Shown piece by piece: positions 1 to 7,728 of a stretch of 13,943 nucleotides of DNA; position 1 is the stretch's first letter, and each line of letters starts with the position of its first letter. Both the position numbers and the translations under genes were made by a program. The stretch is from NCBI GenBank assembly GCA_020062605.1, contig JAGUWA010000360.1, positions 1 through 13,943 of the forward strand, in the 5' to 3' direction. The notes under the pieces were generated by a model that ran no database searches, had not been told where the DNA came from, and saw nothing but the letters and a program-made list of their open reading frames with translations. Origin of the DNA: Parvibaculum sp. GTDB lineage: Bacteria > Pseudomonadota > Alphaproteobacteria > Parvibaculales > Parvibaculaceae.

Positions 1-182
1 ACCGGCTCGCCGGTTGCAATGGCGGCGGCGACGGCAGCGAAGGCGTGCTGCGCGGGCTTAGCGCCGAGGCGCCAGTTGTCCGGCCGTTCGGGCCAGAGCA
101 TCCATGTGCCCGCATGGGGTTCAAACTCCGCGGGCATGCGGAACCCGTCCGCCCGGGGTGTCGTTGCCAGTGTCCGCACCAT
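1..182 (-). CDS. aguA: Agmatine deiminase, N-terminal part (cut by window edge)
   Basis: Reading the minus strand from the ATG at 182-180 gives 60 residues that run off the window start. They carry the characteristic agmatine deiminase N-terminus: GFRMPAEFEPHAGTWMLWPE at about residues 13-32, then RPDNWR and GAKPAQ. The known enzyme hydrolyses agmatine to N-carbamoylputrescine and ammonia in the cytoplasm. The family is roughly 350-370 residues long, so about 300 residues, including the catalytic Cys and His/Asp residues, lie outside and cannot be checked. A GGGAG Shine-Dalgarno sits about seven bases upstream of the ATG. The gene is 65 bases downstream of the permease stop on the same strand, so it is probably the last visible member of the ptcA-permease-aguA operon. 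The presence of aguB next door supports the call independently. Confidence 0.9.
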   Translation of the reverse strand, partial: MVRTLATTPRADGFRMPAEFEPHAGTWMLWPERPDNWRLGAKPAQHAFAAVAAAIATGEP

Positions 183-247
183 TCGAAACTCCCGACAGAA
201 AGAGGCGGCGACGCCTGCCGCGCCGCCGCCCGATTTTACCACAGGCC

Positions 248-1642
248 TCAGGCGCCGTGTCTGCGCCCGCCCCAGCGAACCAGCGCTTCGCCGATCACGA
301 CGGTGACGACAACGCCGATGACGATGGAGACGGCATAGGTCATGTCGAACTCGCCCGGCGTGTAGATGAAGAAGACGATCGCCTGCAGGATGAAGAGCAT
401 GCAGAGGATCGCGAGGACGAGGGCGCCGCCCTGCCCGCCCGGCACGCGATAGGGGCGCGGCGTGGCGGGGTCGATTGCCCGCAGCCGCAGGAAGGCCGCG
501 AACATGATGAGATAAGGCAGTAGGAAGACGATGGAAGAGAAGGCGAAGAGCGTCCAGAAGAGGTCTTCCGCATCCGCCGCGAGGAAGCCGTAGATCACGA
601 TGACGAGGGTCGTCACCACGCCGGTGACGATGGCAGCGCTTGCAGGCGTACGGTGAACCGCGTGGAGCCGCGCGAACATCGGCGGAAGATTGCCGTCGAG
701 CGCGGCCTCGGCGGCCGACCGGTTCGCGCCCATGGTCCAGGTGACCATGTTGGCGAGGAAGGAATAGAGCGCCATGAGACCGAGCAGGACGACGAACGTA
801 CCGCCCGTGCCGCCTTCGCCGAGGAGGACGCGCAACGTGTCGACGATGCCGCTGACGAGGTCGATTTCATCAAGCGGCAGGGCAATGAGGATGCCGACAG
901 TCGCGAAGAGGTAGAAGGCGGCGATCAGGATACCGGAGACGGCGATGGTGAGAGGCACGTCGCGGGCGGGATTTTTCATTTCCGCACTCGCGCCCGACAT
1001 GAGCTCGAAGCCCATGAAGTTGTAGACGATAACCGGCAGGAAGGCGAGCGAGGCACCCCAGCTCGGCGTCATGCTGGAGAGAGTGAGTTCGTTTGCGACG
1101 CCGTGGTTTGCGGCATAGACGAAACCGCCGATGCCGATGACGAGCATGATCGCGACCTTGAAGATGGCACCGAGATTGGGCACCCATTTACCGACGTCGA
1201 GGCGGACGATGTTGATCCAGACCGTGATCCAGGTGAGCGCGACGGCGATGGCGATCTGCGGCCAGAGTTCGAGTTCCGGCATGAAGAGCGTGGCGAAGAT
1301 GCCGGCGAAGAGGATAAAGACCGAGGGCTGCCAGAGCGCGACGTTGATCCACCACAGCCAGGCGGTCCGTCCGCCCCAGCGCGCCCCGAAGGCGCGGCGT
1401 ACCCAGGCATAAATGCCGCCCTGATCCGGATAGGTGCTGCCGAGTTCAGCGGTGATCAGCCCGTAGGGGATGAAAAAGAAGACCATGGTGAATATCCACC
1501 AGAAGACGGATTGAGGGCCGATGGCCGCGGATGCCGCGAGCTGGTCGATGACGAGGATGGCGCAGACGGTGAACAGTGTCAGGTCGAGACCGCGCATGAC
1601 CTTCTTGTAGCCACGCGGACTGGCGATGGATTGATCGGTCAT
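248..1642 (-). CDS. APC-family amino acid/polyamine permease, probable agmatine or agmatine/putrescine transporter
   Basis: About 464 residues, almost entirely hydrophobic, with around twelve predicted membrane segments. The N-terminus (GLDLTLFTVCAILVIDQLAA) and the FIPYGLITAELGSTYPDQGG stretch near residues 57-76 are typical of the APC superfamily (AA_permease_2 type). The cytoplasmic signature AEMKNPARDVP follows near the middle. Two adjacent ATG codons (1645 and 1642) follow a GGGAG; the second has the better spacing and is chosen here. The gene lies between the carbamoyltransferase-like gene and aguA on the same strand. In agmatine deiminase loci of Gram-positive bacteria an APC-type agmatine/putrescine antiporter (AguD) occupies a comparable place. 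Import of agmatine, alone or in exchange for putrescine, is therefore inferred from context. Sequence alone gives only the superfamily. Confidence 0.85.
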   Translation of the reverse strand: MTDQSIASPRGYKKVMRGLDLTLFTVCAILVIDQLAASAAIGPQSVFWWIFTMVFFFIPYGLITAELGSTYPDQGGIYAWVRRAFGARWGGRTAWLWWINVALWQPSVFILFAGIFATLFMPELELWPQIAIAVALTWITVWINIVRLDVGKWVPNLGAIFKVAIMLVIGIGGFVYAANHGVANELTLSSMTPSWGASLAFLPVIVYNFMGFELMSGASAEMKNPARDVPLTIAVSGILIAAFYLFATVGILIALPLDEIDLVSGIVDTLRVLLGEGGTGGTFVVLLGLMALYSFLANMVTWTMGANRSAAEAALDGNLPPMFARLHAVHRTPASAAIVTGVVTTLVIVIYGFLAADAEDLFWTLFAFSSIVFLLPYLIMFAAFLRLRAIDPATPRPYRVPGGQGGALVLAILCMLFILQAIVFFIYTPGEFDMTYAVSIVIGVVVTVVIGEALVRWGGRRHGA

Positions 1643-1705
1643 CATTTTCTCCCGATAAGGTTGAACCTGTTACGCGTGGTACAAGCCGCCCTACTCACGG
1701 CGGGA

Positions 1706-2716
1706 TCAGAAAAAGTCCGTCAGGAAATCCTCGACCAGCCCCCGATGACGGGCGAGCAGGGCTTCCGAGGGACGCTTCAGGCTGGGATAGACGAACCAGA
1801 CGAGGAGCGCCTTCTCCGTGTGCAGCCGGTTTTCGGACTGATCGAGAATGATGGATTGGGGTCCGTCCATGACCTCGTCGGTCACCTCGACGCCGCGCGA
1901 GGCGGGAAGGCAATGCATGAAGCGTGCGTCGGCGGGCGTCTTCGCCATCAGAGCCGCATTGACCTGGAATTTCGGCATGAAGGCGGCGCTGCGCTCGGGT
2001 ATTTCGCTTTCCTGGCCGACCCACCACCAGAGATCGGTGTAGACGAAATCGGCGCCGGCAACGGCAGCAGCGGGGTCTTCGGTAAAGTTCATTTTTGCAC
2101 CGGATTGCGCGCAGGCGTCCTTCACCATGGCGCGGTGCGCTTCGGAGACCTGGTACTTCGCGGGCGCGGCCTGCGTGAAGGATATGCCAAGCCGCGCGCA
2201 TATGAACATGAGCGAGACGCAGACATTGGTCGCGTCGCCGACAAAGACGAGATGGAAATCCTCGAGTTTCTTACCTTTCGGGGCATGCTCGGTCATGGTG
2301 AAGACGTCGCAGAGGACCTGTGTCGGGTGGTTGAAATCCGTGAGACCGTTGATGATGGGAACGGTCGCATACTTCGCGAGATCGAGGACCGTCTGGTGCT
2401 TCAGCGTGCGCGCCTCGATGACGTCGACCATGCGGGAGACGACGCGCGCGGTGTCGGCGATCGACTCGCGGGCGCCGAGATGGATTTCGCCCGGACGGAG
2501 GTACAAGGCGTGGCCGCCGAGCTTGGTCATCGCAACCTCGAAAGAGACACGGGTGCGGGTCGACGGTTCCTCGAAGATCATCCCCAGAGAGGCGCCGCTC
2601 AAAAGCCTCGGACAGGCGCCGTCCTTGTCGGCACGTTTGAGCAGGGCCGTCAGCTCCATCATGCGGAGCAGTTCTTCCTTCGAGAAGTCGAGGATCTGAA
2701 CGAAATGACGCAGCAT
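1706..2716 (-). CDS. ptcA: Putrescine carbamoyltransferase-like protein (ornithine/aspartate transcarbamylase superfamily)
   Basis: 336 residues, normal for the family. The carbamoyl-phosphate motif STRTR is at residues 52-56, HPTQ at 130-133 and HCLP at 268-271, so the active site looks intact. Anabolic ornithine transcarbamylases carry a DxW-x-SMG loop. Here the equivalent stretch (residues 226-234) reads YTDLWWWVG with no SMG. Missing SMG, SLGMIF before the STRTR box, and KKLED/VFVGDAT wording all resemble Enterococcus-type putrescine carbamoyltransferase as I recall it. That enzyme interconverts N-carbamoylputrescine plus phosphate with putrescine plus carbamoyl phosphate. The ATG at 2716 is chosen because AGGGG lies about eight bases upstream and the family N-terminus starts here. 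The frame stays open much further upstream, but only as the complement of aguB. Position beside aguA and aguB supports an agmatine role. No carbamate kinase gene is visible. An alternative acceptor substrate is possible. Confidence 0.8.
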   Translation of the reverse strand: MLRHFVQILDFSKEELLRMMELTALLKRADKDGACPRLLSGASLGMIFEEPSTRTRVSFEVAMTKLGGHALYLRPGEIHLGARESIADTARVVSRMVDVIEARTLKHQTVLDLAKYATVPIINGLTDFNHPTQVLCDVFTMTEHAPKGKKLEDFHLVFVGDATNVCVSLMFICARLGISFTQAAPAKYQVSEAHRAMVKDACAQSGAKMNFTEDPAAAVAGADFVYTDLWWWVGQESEIPERSAAFMPKFQVNAALMAKTPADARFMHCLPASRGVEVTDEVMDGPQSIILDQSENRLHTEKALLVWFVYPSLKRPSEALLARHRGLVEDFLTDFF

Positions 2717-2872
2717 CAAGGGACCCCTCTTTACGTGCGGGAGAACTGGCCCGATTATCCCTGCTTCGGCCCGCCGGCGACTTGATCGAGCGCAATGCAC
2801 TTTCTGGCTCGCGGGGTCACGGCTGGCGACAAAAGGACGCAAAGAGCCAGCCCTGAGGTATCGGACAAAACG
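2717..2872. promoter_or_regulatory. Divergent intergenic region between ptcA and aguB
   Basis: This 156-base gap must hold the promoters for both the ptcA-permease-aguA operon and aguB. A perfect 7-base inverted repeat is present: CTGGCTC at 2804-2810 and GAGCCAG at 2844-2850, separated by 33 bases, inside the likely aguB leader. A GATAAT-like -10 for the minus strand sits at 2759-2754, without a convincing -35. The only GAGG ahead of aguB (2855-2858) is 14 bases from its ATG, longer than usual. Assignment of a promoter or operator here is weak. Confidence 0.35.
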
Positions 2873-3745
2873 ATGACACAACTGACAGTTGCCGCCACGC
2901 AAATGGCCTGCGGCCATGACCGGGATGAAAACATCGCACGCGCGGAGAAGCTCGTCCATGCCGCCGCGGAGCGCGGGGCGGGCGTGATCCTGCTGCAGGA
3001 GCTTTTCGAAACCCCCTATTTCTGCAAGGATACCGAGCCGGAACTGATGCACCTCGCCGTACCGGTGAGCGACAATCCTGCGGTGCAGCATTTTCGGTCC
3101 ATTTCGGCCAAGTACGAAGCGGTGCTGCCGATCTCGATCTACGAGCGCGCGAACAACGCGCAGTACAACTCGCTGGTGATGATCGATAATGGCGAGATCC
3201 TGGGCGTCTACCGCAAGTCGCATATTCCCGACGGACCGGGGTACCGCGAGAAATACTATTTCAGCCCGGGCGACACCGGCTTCCATGTCTGGAACACAAG
3301 GCGCGGCCGCGTGGGCGCCGCCATCTGCTGGGACCAGTGGTTCCCCGAGACCGCGCGTATTCTGGCGCTGAAGGGAGCGGATGTGGTGCTCTATCCGACG
3401 GCCATCGGCTCGGAGCCGCATGACGAGACGATCCATTCCCGCGACCATTGGCAACGGACCATGCAAGGGCATTCGGCGGCGAATCTCGTGCCCATCGTCG
3501 CGTCGAACCGGATCGGACGGGAAGAGGGAAAGAGCTGCGCCATCACCTTTTACGGCTCCTCCTTCATCACCGATGCAACGGGAGCGAAGATCGCGGAAGC
3601 GAGCGAGCACGAGGAAGACGTGCTCACGGCGACGTTCGACATCGAGCAGAACAGACGGCAGCGCGTGAACTGGGGCGTATTTCGCGACCGCCGGCCGGAG
3701 CTCTATGGCGATATCCTGACGCTGGACGGCACCCAGCGGCGCTAG
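2873..3745 (+). CDS. aguB: N-carbamoylputrescine amidase
   Basis: 290 residues, the usual length for this nitrilase-superfamily enzyme. It hydrolyses N-carbamoylputrescine to putrescine, CO2 and ammonia, the second step of the agmatine deiminase pathway. The catalytic Glu-Lys-Cys triad is visible: Glu43 in LLQELFE, Lys115 in YRKSHIPDGPGY and Cys152 in ICWDQWFPE. The phrases ETPYFCK, EKYYFSPGDTGF and YPTAIGSEP are characteristic of AguB within the family. The ATG at 2873 is chosen because family homology begins at MTQLTVAATQM. An in-frame ATG at 2795 would add 26 residues of non-homologous sequence and has no better ribosome site. It is transcribed away from ptcA and aguA. Its TAG stop overlaps the stop of the converging hydrolase gene. 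Confidence 0.95.
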   Translation: MTQLTVAATQMACGHDRDENIARAEKLVHAAAERGAGVILLQELFETPYFCKDTEPELMHLAVPVSDNPAVQHFRSISAKYEAVLPISIYERANNAQYNSLVMIDNGEILGVYRKSHIPDGPGYREKYYFSPGDTGFHVWNTRRGRVGAAICWDQWFPETARILALKGADVVLYPTAIGSEPHDETIHSRDHWQRTMQGHSAANLVPIVASNRIGREEGKSCAITFYGSSFITDATGAKIAEASEHEEDVLTATFDIEQNRRQRVNWGVFRDRRPELYGDILTLDGTQRR

Positions 3746-4431
3746 CCGAGAGCTAAATCCGCCACGATGGGGAGATGGTCGGAAATGTCGCGAGCGGCAC
3801 GATCCGTCCAGCTTCGCAATATCCGCGCCGGTGAGCTGCAATAGACTCTGTCGAGACGGAGAAGCGGACGAAGCGCGGGGAAGGTCCGCTCCATCGTTCG
3901 CGAGGGTAGCTCCTGCTTCAGGCGGCGGCGCACCCATCCGAATGAGAACCAGTCGTTGAAGTCGCCCATCATGATGCAGGCCCCCTCACCCTGCCGCGCA
4001 AGGGCTGCGAGCTTTGCCGACTGCATGCGTCTTTCCCAGATGCTCAAACCGAGATGAGTTGTGACGAGACGAAATTTCCCCTGCGGCGCGGAGACGTTCG
4101 TCGCGATGGCGCAGCGCGGCTCTCGCGCATGCAGGGAAAGATCGTGGACGCAGGTTCCCGCCAGCGGAAAGCGGCTGATGACGGCATGTCCGTAGTGACC
4201 ATCCGGCGCCGAAATGGTGCGCGCCTCCGCCGCATGCTCCCCGAGTGCCTGCTTCAGTTCGCAGACGGGAGCCTGGCTGCCGCTTCTCCCGCGCGAGTCG
4301 ACCTCCTGCAGCGCGATCACGTCGGGGTCATGGGTTGCAACAAGACTGGCGATCCGGGCGAGATCGTAGCGGCGATCGGGGCCCATGCCACCGTGAATAT
4401 TCCAGCTCAGAACGCGCAACGCCTTTCTCAT
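3742..4431 (-). CDS. Endonuclease/exonuclease/phosphatase (EEP) family hydrolase
   Basis: 229 residues covering one complete EEP domain. Motifs in order: LSWNIHGG with metal-site Asn11, ALQEVD with Glu43, GHAVISRFPL, TTHLGL with His126, MGDFNDW with Asp157 and Asn159, LDRVY, and SDHLPIVAD with Asp218-His219. These are the metal-binding and catalytic residues of the Mg-dependent phosphodiesterase fold. Members act on DNA, phospholipids or phosphoinositides, and the sequence alone does not say which. No signal peptide is seen. The ATG at 4431 is chosen because it overlaps the upstream stop as ATGA, a typical sign of translational coupling. An in-frame ATG at 4449 would add six residues. The pairing with a phospholipase D/VTT protein suggests a phosphodiester substrate in or near the membrane, which is inference. 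Confidence 0.85.
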   Translation of the reverse strand: MRKALRVLSWNIHGGMGPDRRYDLARIASLVATHDPDVIALQEVDSRGRSGSQAPVCELKQALGEHAAEARTISAPDGHYGHAVISRFPLAGTCVHDLSLHAREPRCAIATNVSAPQGKFRLVTTHLGLSIWERRMQSAKLAALARQGEGACIMMGDFNDWFSFGWVRRRLKQELPSRTMERTFPALRPLLRLDRVYCSSPARILRSWTDRAARDISDHLPIVADLALG

Positions 4432-6602
4432 CTCCCGCGCTTTCTCCATCGGTTAGCCAGACGCTGGAGCGCAAGAGCGAAAACAATCCAGAGCAACAGC
4501 GCACCGAGCGCGACGGCAAGATCGAAGAGAGAGGGATTTTCGAGCATGGCAAAGACACGGTCGCCGAGAACGGAGAGAAGAAGGATACCCGGTGCGAGAC
4601 CGAGAAACGTTCCAACTGCGTATTCGAGGAAGGGAATGCGAAGCGCGCCCGCCACGAGATTTACCAGCATGAAAGGTGCGACCGGCACTAGGCGGATGGT
4701 CGCGACGGCGAGGACGCCTCTCTCGCCGATGCCACGGCTCACCCGGTTGATGCGCGGACCTATCGTGTTGCGGAGGAAGCGTGCGCCGAGACCGCGGCCC
4801 GCGCCATAGGTCGCGACGGCGCTCGACATCGACCCGACTGCCGCATAGAGCAATCCCGGCCAGAGACCGAAGGTTCCGGCCGTGACAATGATGAGAACTG
4901 TGACCGGAAGGGCAAGAAAGCCCGTGACAATATAGAGCACTACGATGATCGCCGCGACGAACGGGCTATCCGCCAGGCTACCGAATGTCGTGCGGAGCGT
5001 GTCTGGCCGGGCATATTCCGAGAGGGGCGTATATCGCCACAGAAGACCGAGCGCGGCGACGAAGAGGAGTAGAGCCGCGCCCCGCGCAATCGCTGGAACA
5101 CGGCTTCGTCGACCCTCGCCGGGAAAATCCACGATGTCGGCTAAATACTCATCAGCGGCAATCGGCCGGCCGGGATCGGCAATCGCCTCGACCGTTGCAA
5201 GGCTGGCGCCCGTCTCACCGTCCTCAACGGGACGCAAACGCCGGTCCGCGCGCCTGCCGCAGCGCTCCACCGCGTCGAACACCGATCCGGTTTCGCGGAT
5301 CGACGCCAGCGCCTCATCCGTCGTGACGCCGCAATGCTCACCGACAAGGCGGGCAAGCGAGCGCAAGACAGCCGAACGGCTCCGCACGTCGTCCGCCTCG
5401 ATGACCAGATCGCATTCCGTATCCACACCCATGGAGCGATTGCAGATGTTCGCCGAGCCGACGCGCAGCAGACGATCGTCCACGATCATCACCTTGGAAT
5501 GGACCATGATGCCGGTCTCGGCACTTCCTTCGCCTACGGAGGGGTAGAGAAGCCGGACACGATGCTCCATACCGGCCTCACGCAGTACATCCATGAAACG
5601 AACGCGACCGGCGAGCATGGACTGCTGTTCCAGCCAGGAGACATGCGTCTGCGGCGCAACCAGCAGCACTTCGAGCTGCGGCACCTCGCGAAGCCGCGCC
5701 GCGAGCGCCCGGGCGACATCGAGGCAGGTGAGAAACTGGTTTTCGATATAGATCCAGCGCTCCGCTCTCGCGATGGAGTCGACGAAGAGCCGAGCAACTT
5801 CCCTTATCTCCTTGTCTCCGTTAGCGGACGGAAGCGTGCGCGCGATGCCCACCCGTATGTCGCGAAAGTGCGGCTCGACTCCTTGAGGCCAGGGATCGCC
5901 GCCGCCCGTCTCCACAGGCTCGATGTCCTCGCAGGCGGCGATGCGCCAGCGCCATCGCGTGAGTTCTCCCAGCGCGGCGGCGGCATCGCCGTCGACCATC
6001 ATCTGCACGTCGTGGAACGGGCGATAGGGGCGCCTTGCCTGATCGACACGCCGGCTGTTTTCCGGGTCGTGAGCCGAGGTATCCCAGCGACGGACAGTGA
6101 GGTCGATACCTCCGCTGAATGCGAGACTATCGTCGATCACAACGATCTTCTGGTGATGCGAACCGCCGAACGGAACCTGGTTGTCGAGGCAGAAGTCGAT
6201 ATTGGACGGCGTGTTCCAGCGCAACGGCAGCGCGGGCAGAAGCTGGCGTTCCGTCGCATAGATGACGGAATAGTCCCAGAGCAACAACTTGATCTCGAGA
6301 CCGGGCTTCTCGCGGGCGAGCCTTTTCAGGAAATCGCCGAAGAGTTCAGGGTAACCGTCATCGGCCTCCCCGCCCGGCCCGACGAAACGCATGCGGCTGT
6401 CAATGTCCCACCCCACGACGATGAGCGACCGCCGGGCCTGGAGCATGGACGCACGGAGCACACCAAAATACTCGGCGGCGTCCACCAGCATGCGGGCGCG
6501 GCGCGCGTGCTCGACCCGCCAGACATTGCCTGACGGATCGAGAATGCTCGAATTTCCAAACTCTTCCGCCGCTTCCGGGCCGGAATAGCGATGGACCGGC
6601 AT
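4428..6602 (-). CDS. Phospholipase D-like protein fused to a C-terminal VTT (DedA/TVP38-type) membrane domain
   Basis: 724 residues in two parts. Residues about 35-420 form a PLD-superfamily region with two complete HKD motifs: His150-Lys152-Asp157 (HHQKIVVIDD, then SGGIDLT) and His368-Lys370-Asp375 (VHSKVMIVDD, then GSANICNRS). Both half-sites look catalytically competent, as in phospholipase D and cardiolipin synthase. A Pro/Arg/Asp-rich linker (about 440-503) leads to a hydrophobic part with predicted membrane segments near 505-525, 547-590, 630-660, 665-685 and 693-713. This part matches the VTT/SNARE-associated family (YIVTGFLALPVTVLI, TAGTFGLWPG, IRLVPVAPFMLVN). Transphosphatidylation or hydrolysis of membrane phospholipids is the likely chemistry. 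The linked domain resembles proteins that move or scramble lipids. The substrate is unknown. The ATG at 6602 is the only reasonable start, since an in-frame stop lies shortly upstream. It is first gene of an operon with the EEP hydrolase. Confidence 0.9.
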   Translation of the reverse strand: MPVHRYSGPEAAEEFGNSSILDPSGNVWRVEHARRARMLVDAAEYFGVLRASMLQARRSLIVVGWDIDSRMRFVGPGGEADDGYPELFGDFLKRLAREKPGLEIKLLLWDYSVIYATERQLLPALPLRWNTPSNIDFCLDNQVPFGGSHHQKIVVIDDSLAFSGGIDLTVRRWDTSAHDPENSRRVDQARRPYRPFHDVQMMVDGDAAAALGELTRWRWRIAACEDIEPVETGGGDPWPQGVEPHFRDIRVGIARTLPSANGDKEIREVARLFVDSIARAERWIYIENQFLTCLDVARALAARLREVPQLEVLLVAPQTHVSWLEQQSMLAGRVRFMDVLREAGMEHRVRLLYPSVGEGSAETGIMVHSKVMIVDDRLLRVGSANICNRSMGVDTECDLVIEADDVRSRSAVLRSLARLVGEHCGVTTDEALASIRETGSVFDAVERCGRRADRRLRPVEDGETGASLATVEAIADPGRPIAADEYLADIVDFPGEGRRSRVPAIARGAALLLFVAALGLLWRYTPLSEYARPDTLRTTFGSLADSPFVAAIIVVLYIVTGFLALPVTVLIIVTAGTFGLWPGLLYAAVGSMSSAVATYGAGRGLGARFLRNTIGPRINRVSRGIGERGVLAVATIRLVPVAPFMLVNLVAGALRIPFLEYAVGTFLGLAPGILLLSVLGDRVFAMLENPSLFDLAVALGALLLWIVFALALQRLANRWRKRGR

Positions 6603-6627
6603 GTGAGACCCTGGTTCGCTTCAACTC

Positions 6628-6649
6628 CTTGGGCAAGTAACGCCCCAAG
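6628..6649 (-). repeat. Inverted repeat in the leader of the PLD-VTT gene
   Basis: CTTGGG at 6628-6633 and CCCAAG at 6644-6649 are perfect complementary arms with a 10-base loop. On the minus-strand transcript the hairpin is followed directly by GAG, forming AAGGAG about 20 bases before the ATG. It could shape the leader or bind a regulator. No terminator-like T tract follows. Confidence 0.35.
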
Positions 6650-6700
6650 CAGAGAAAAGTCTCACATCATGGAGAAATTCGTCACCGAACACAACATACC

Positions 6701-6721
6701 CGAGGGCTGAATAAACCCTCG
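6701..6721 (-). terminator. Possible weak terminator after the sulfatase-FGE operon
   Basis: CGAGGG (6701-6706) and CCCTCG (6716-6721) form a perfect 6-base stem with a 9-base loop, starting 24 bases beyond the FGE stop. Downstream on the minus strand the sequence is GGTATGTTGTGTT, which is only moderately T-rich. Termination is plausible but inefficient by appearance. Confidence 0.45.
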
Positions 6722-6744
6722 AACGCTCTCAACCGACAGCCTGC

Positions 6745-7716
6745 TCAAGGCGTTGCGGAGGGGGCTATCGTGCGGAAACCGAGATGTGTCGTGGCGAGAT
6801 CGGCCTCCTGCGGCTGGCGCGCGCCGGGCCTGTAGCGAAAACAATATGACGGCGCGCATAGCCAGGAGCCACCCTTGATGACGCGGGTGCCGGGCGCGCC
6901 CTCGTAGGCATCGGCGGTCCACTCCCAGAGGTTTCCAATCATGTCATGGAGGCCGAGCGCGTTCGGCTCGAAGCAGCCGACAGGCGCGACGCCGACGAAG
7001 CCATCCTCCGCTTCGTTGATAACCGGAAAGAGACCCTGCCATGTGTTCGCCTCGCGGGGCTGGGCATGCGGGTTCGGCACATCGGGGTCCGCCGCGCGCG
7101 ATGCCCATTCCCATTGCGCTTCGGAGGGCAGCTCCCTTCCCTTCCATTCCGCATAGGCGAGCGCGTCCTCATAGGCGATGGCCGTGACGGGAAACTGCTC
7201 GCGGCCCTCTATCGAGGTACCCGGACCTCCGGGATGCCGCCAGTTGGCACCCGGTACGTATTGCCACCATTGCGAGATGTCGCCCATTCCGTTCACGTCA
7301 TTGGGCATGACGAAGACGACCGCGCCGGGCAGCTGCATTTCAGGCGGCAGACCCGGATGCGCAACAGTATCTACCGGGCGTTCGGGAACGGTGACGTAAC
7401 CCGTGGCGTCGACGAAGGCCGCAAACTCGGCATTCGTGACTTCGGTCCTGTCCATCCAGAACCCCTCAACGGAGATTTCGCGAAGAGGCAGCTCTTCCGG
7501 ATAGAGAGTGTCGCCCATGGTGAAAGTCCCGCCCGGCACCCAGACCATGCCGGCGCGAACTGCCGGAACGCCGACGGAAGGTGGGAGGCAGCTCATGCGT
7601 TCCGCCCCCGTGGAACGCGCTGCCTCCCTGCCCCCCTTCACCCACAGGTTTGCGCCCGCCGCCGCGAGGGCGACGAGCACAACCAGGACACCGCCGACGA
7701 TCCAACGCGCTTTCAT
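6745..7716 (-). CDS. Formylglycine-generating enzyme family protein with N-terminal membrane anchor (sulfatase maturation)
   Basis: 323 residues. After a hydrophobic segment at about residues 6-26 comes a FGE-sulfatase domain: MVWVPGGTFTMGD, FWMDRTEVTNAEFAAFV, FPVTAIAYEDALAYAEWKG, RELPSEAQWEWASRA, MIGNLWEWTADAY and KGGSWLCAPSYCFRYRPGAR, ending in HLGFRTI. Cys287 and Cys292 match the spacing of the two copper-binding active-site cysteines of aerobic FGE. This supports a true oxidase that converts the sulfatase cysteine to C-alpha-formylglycine, rather than one of the many non-catalytic family members. It starts 12 bases after the sulfatase stop on the same strand, so the enzyme and its probable client are co-transcribed. 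The anchor suggests it works on the periplasmic side, unlike many bacterial FGEs, which are cytoplasmic. The ribosome site before the ATG is weak, perhaps relying on coupling. Confidence 0.9.
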   Translation of the reverse strand: MKARWIVGGVLVVLVALAAAGANLWVKGGREAARSTGAERMSCLPPSVGVPAVRAGMVWVPGGTFTMGDTLYPEELPLREISVEGFWMDRTEVTNAEFAAFVDATGYVTVPERPVDTVAHPGLPPEMQLPGAVVFVMPNDVNGMGDISQWWQYVPGANWRHPGGPGTSIEGREQFPVTAIAYEDALAYAEWKGRELPSEAQWEWASRAADPDVPNPHAQPREANTWQGLFPVINEAEDGFVGVAPVGCFEPNALGLHDMIGNLWEWTADAYEGAPGTRVIKGGSWLCAPSYCFRYRPGARQPQEADLATTHLGFRTIAPSATP

Positions 7717-7728
7717 GACCGACGCCGT

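Noticed and set aside
1646..1705. Terminator between ptcA and the permease gene
   Set aside because: Only a 5-base GC stem (CCGCC/GGCGG) without a T tract is present. The 60-base gap is better read as intra-operonic.
653..2785. Long plus-strand open frame (710 codons)
   Set aside because: It is antisense to the permease and carbamoyltransferase. Its product is charged and low in family-like motifs, while the minus strand encodes clear conserved proteins. High GC makes such shadow frames common.
2717..3937. Upstream extension of the carbamoyltransferase reading frame
   Set aside because: The frame is open across the complement of aguB, but the family N-terminus and a ribosome site place the start at 2716.
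5334..6533. Plus-strand open frame opposite the PLD-VTT gene
   Set aside because: It is the complement of a gene with two intact HKD motifs, and its own translation shows no recognisable domain.
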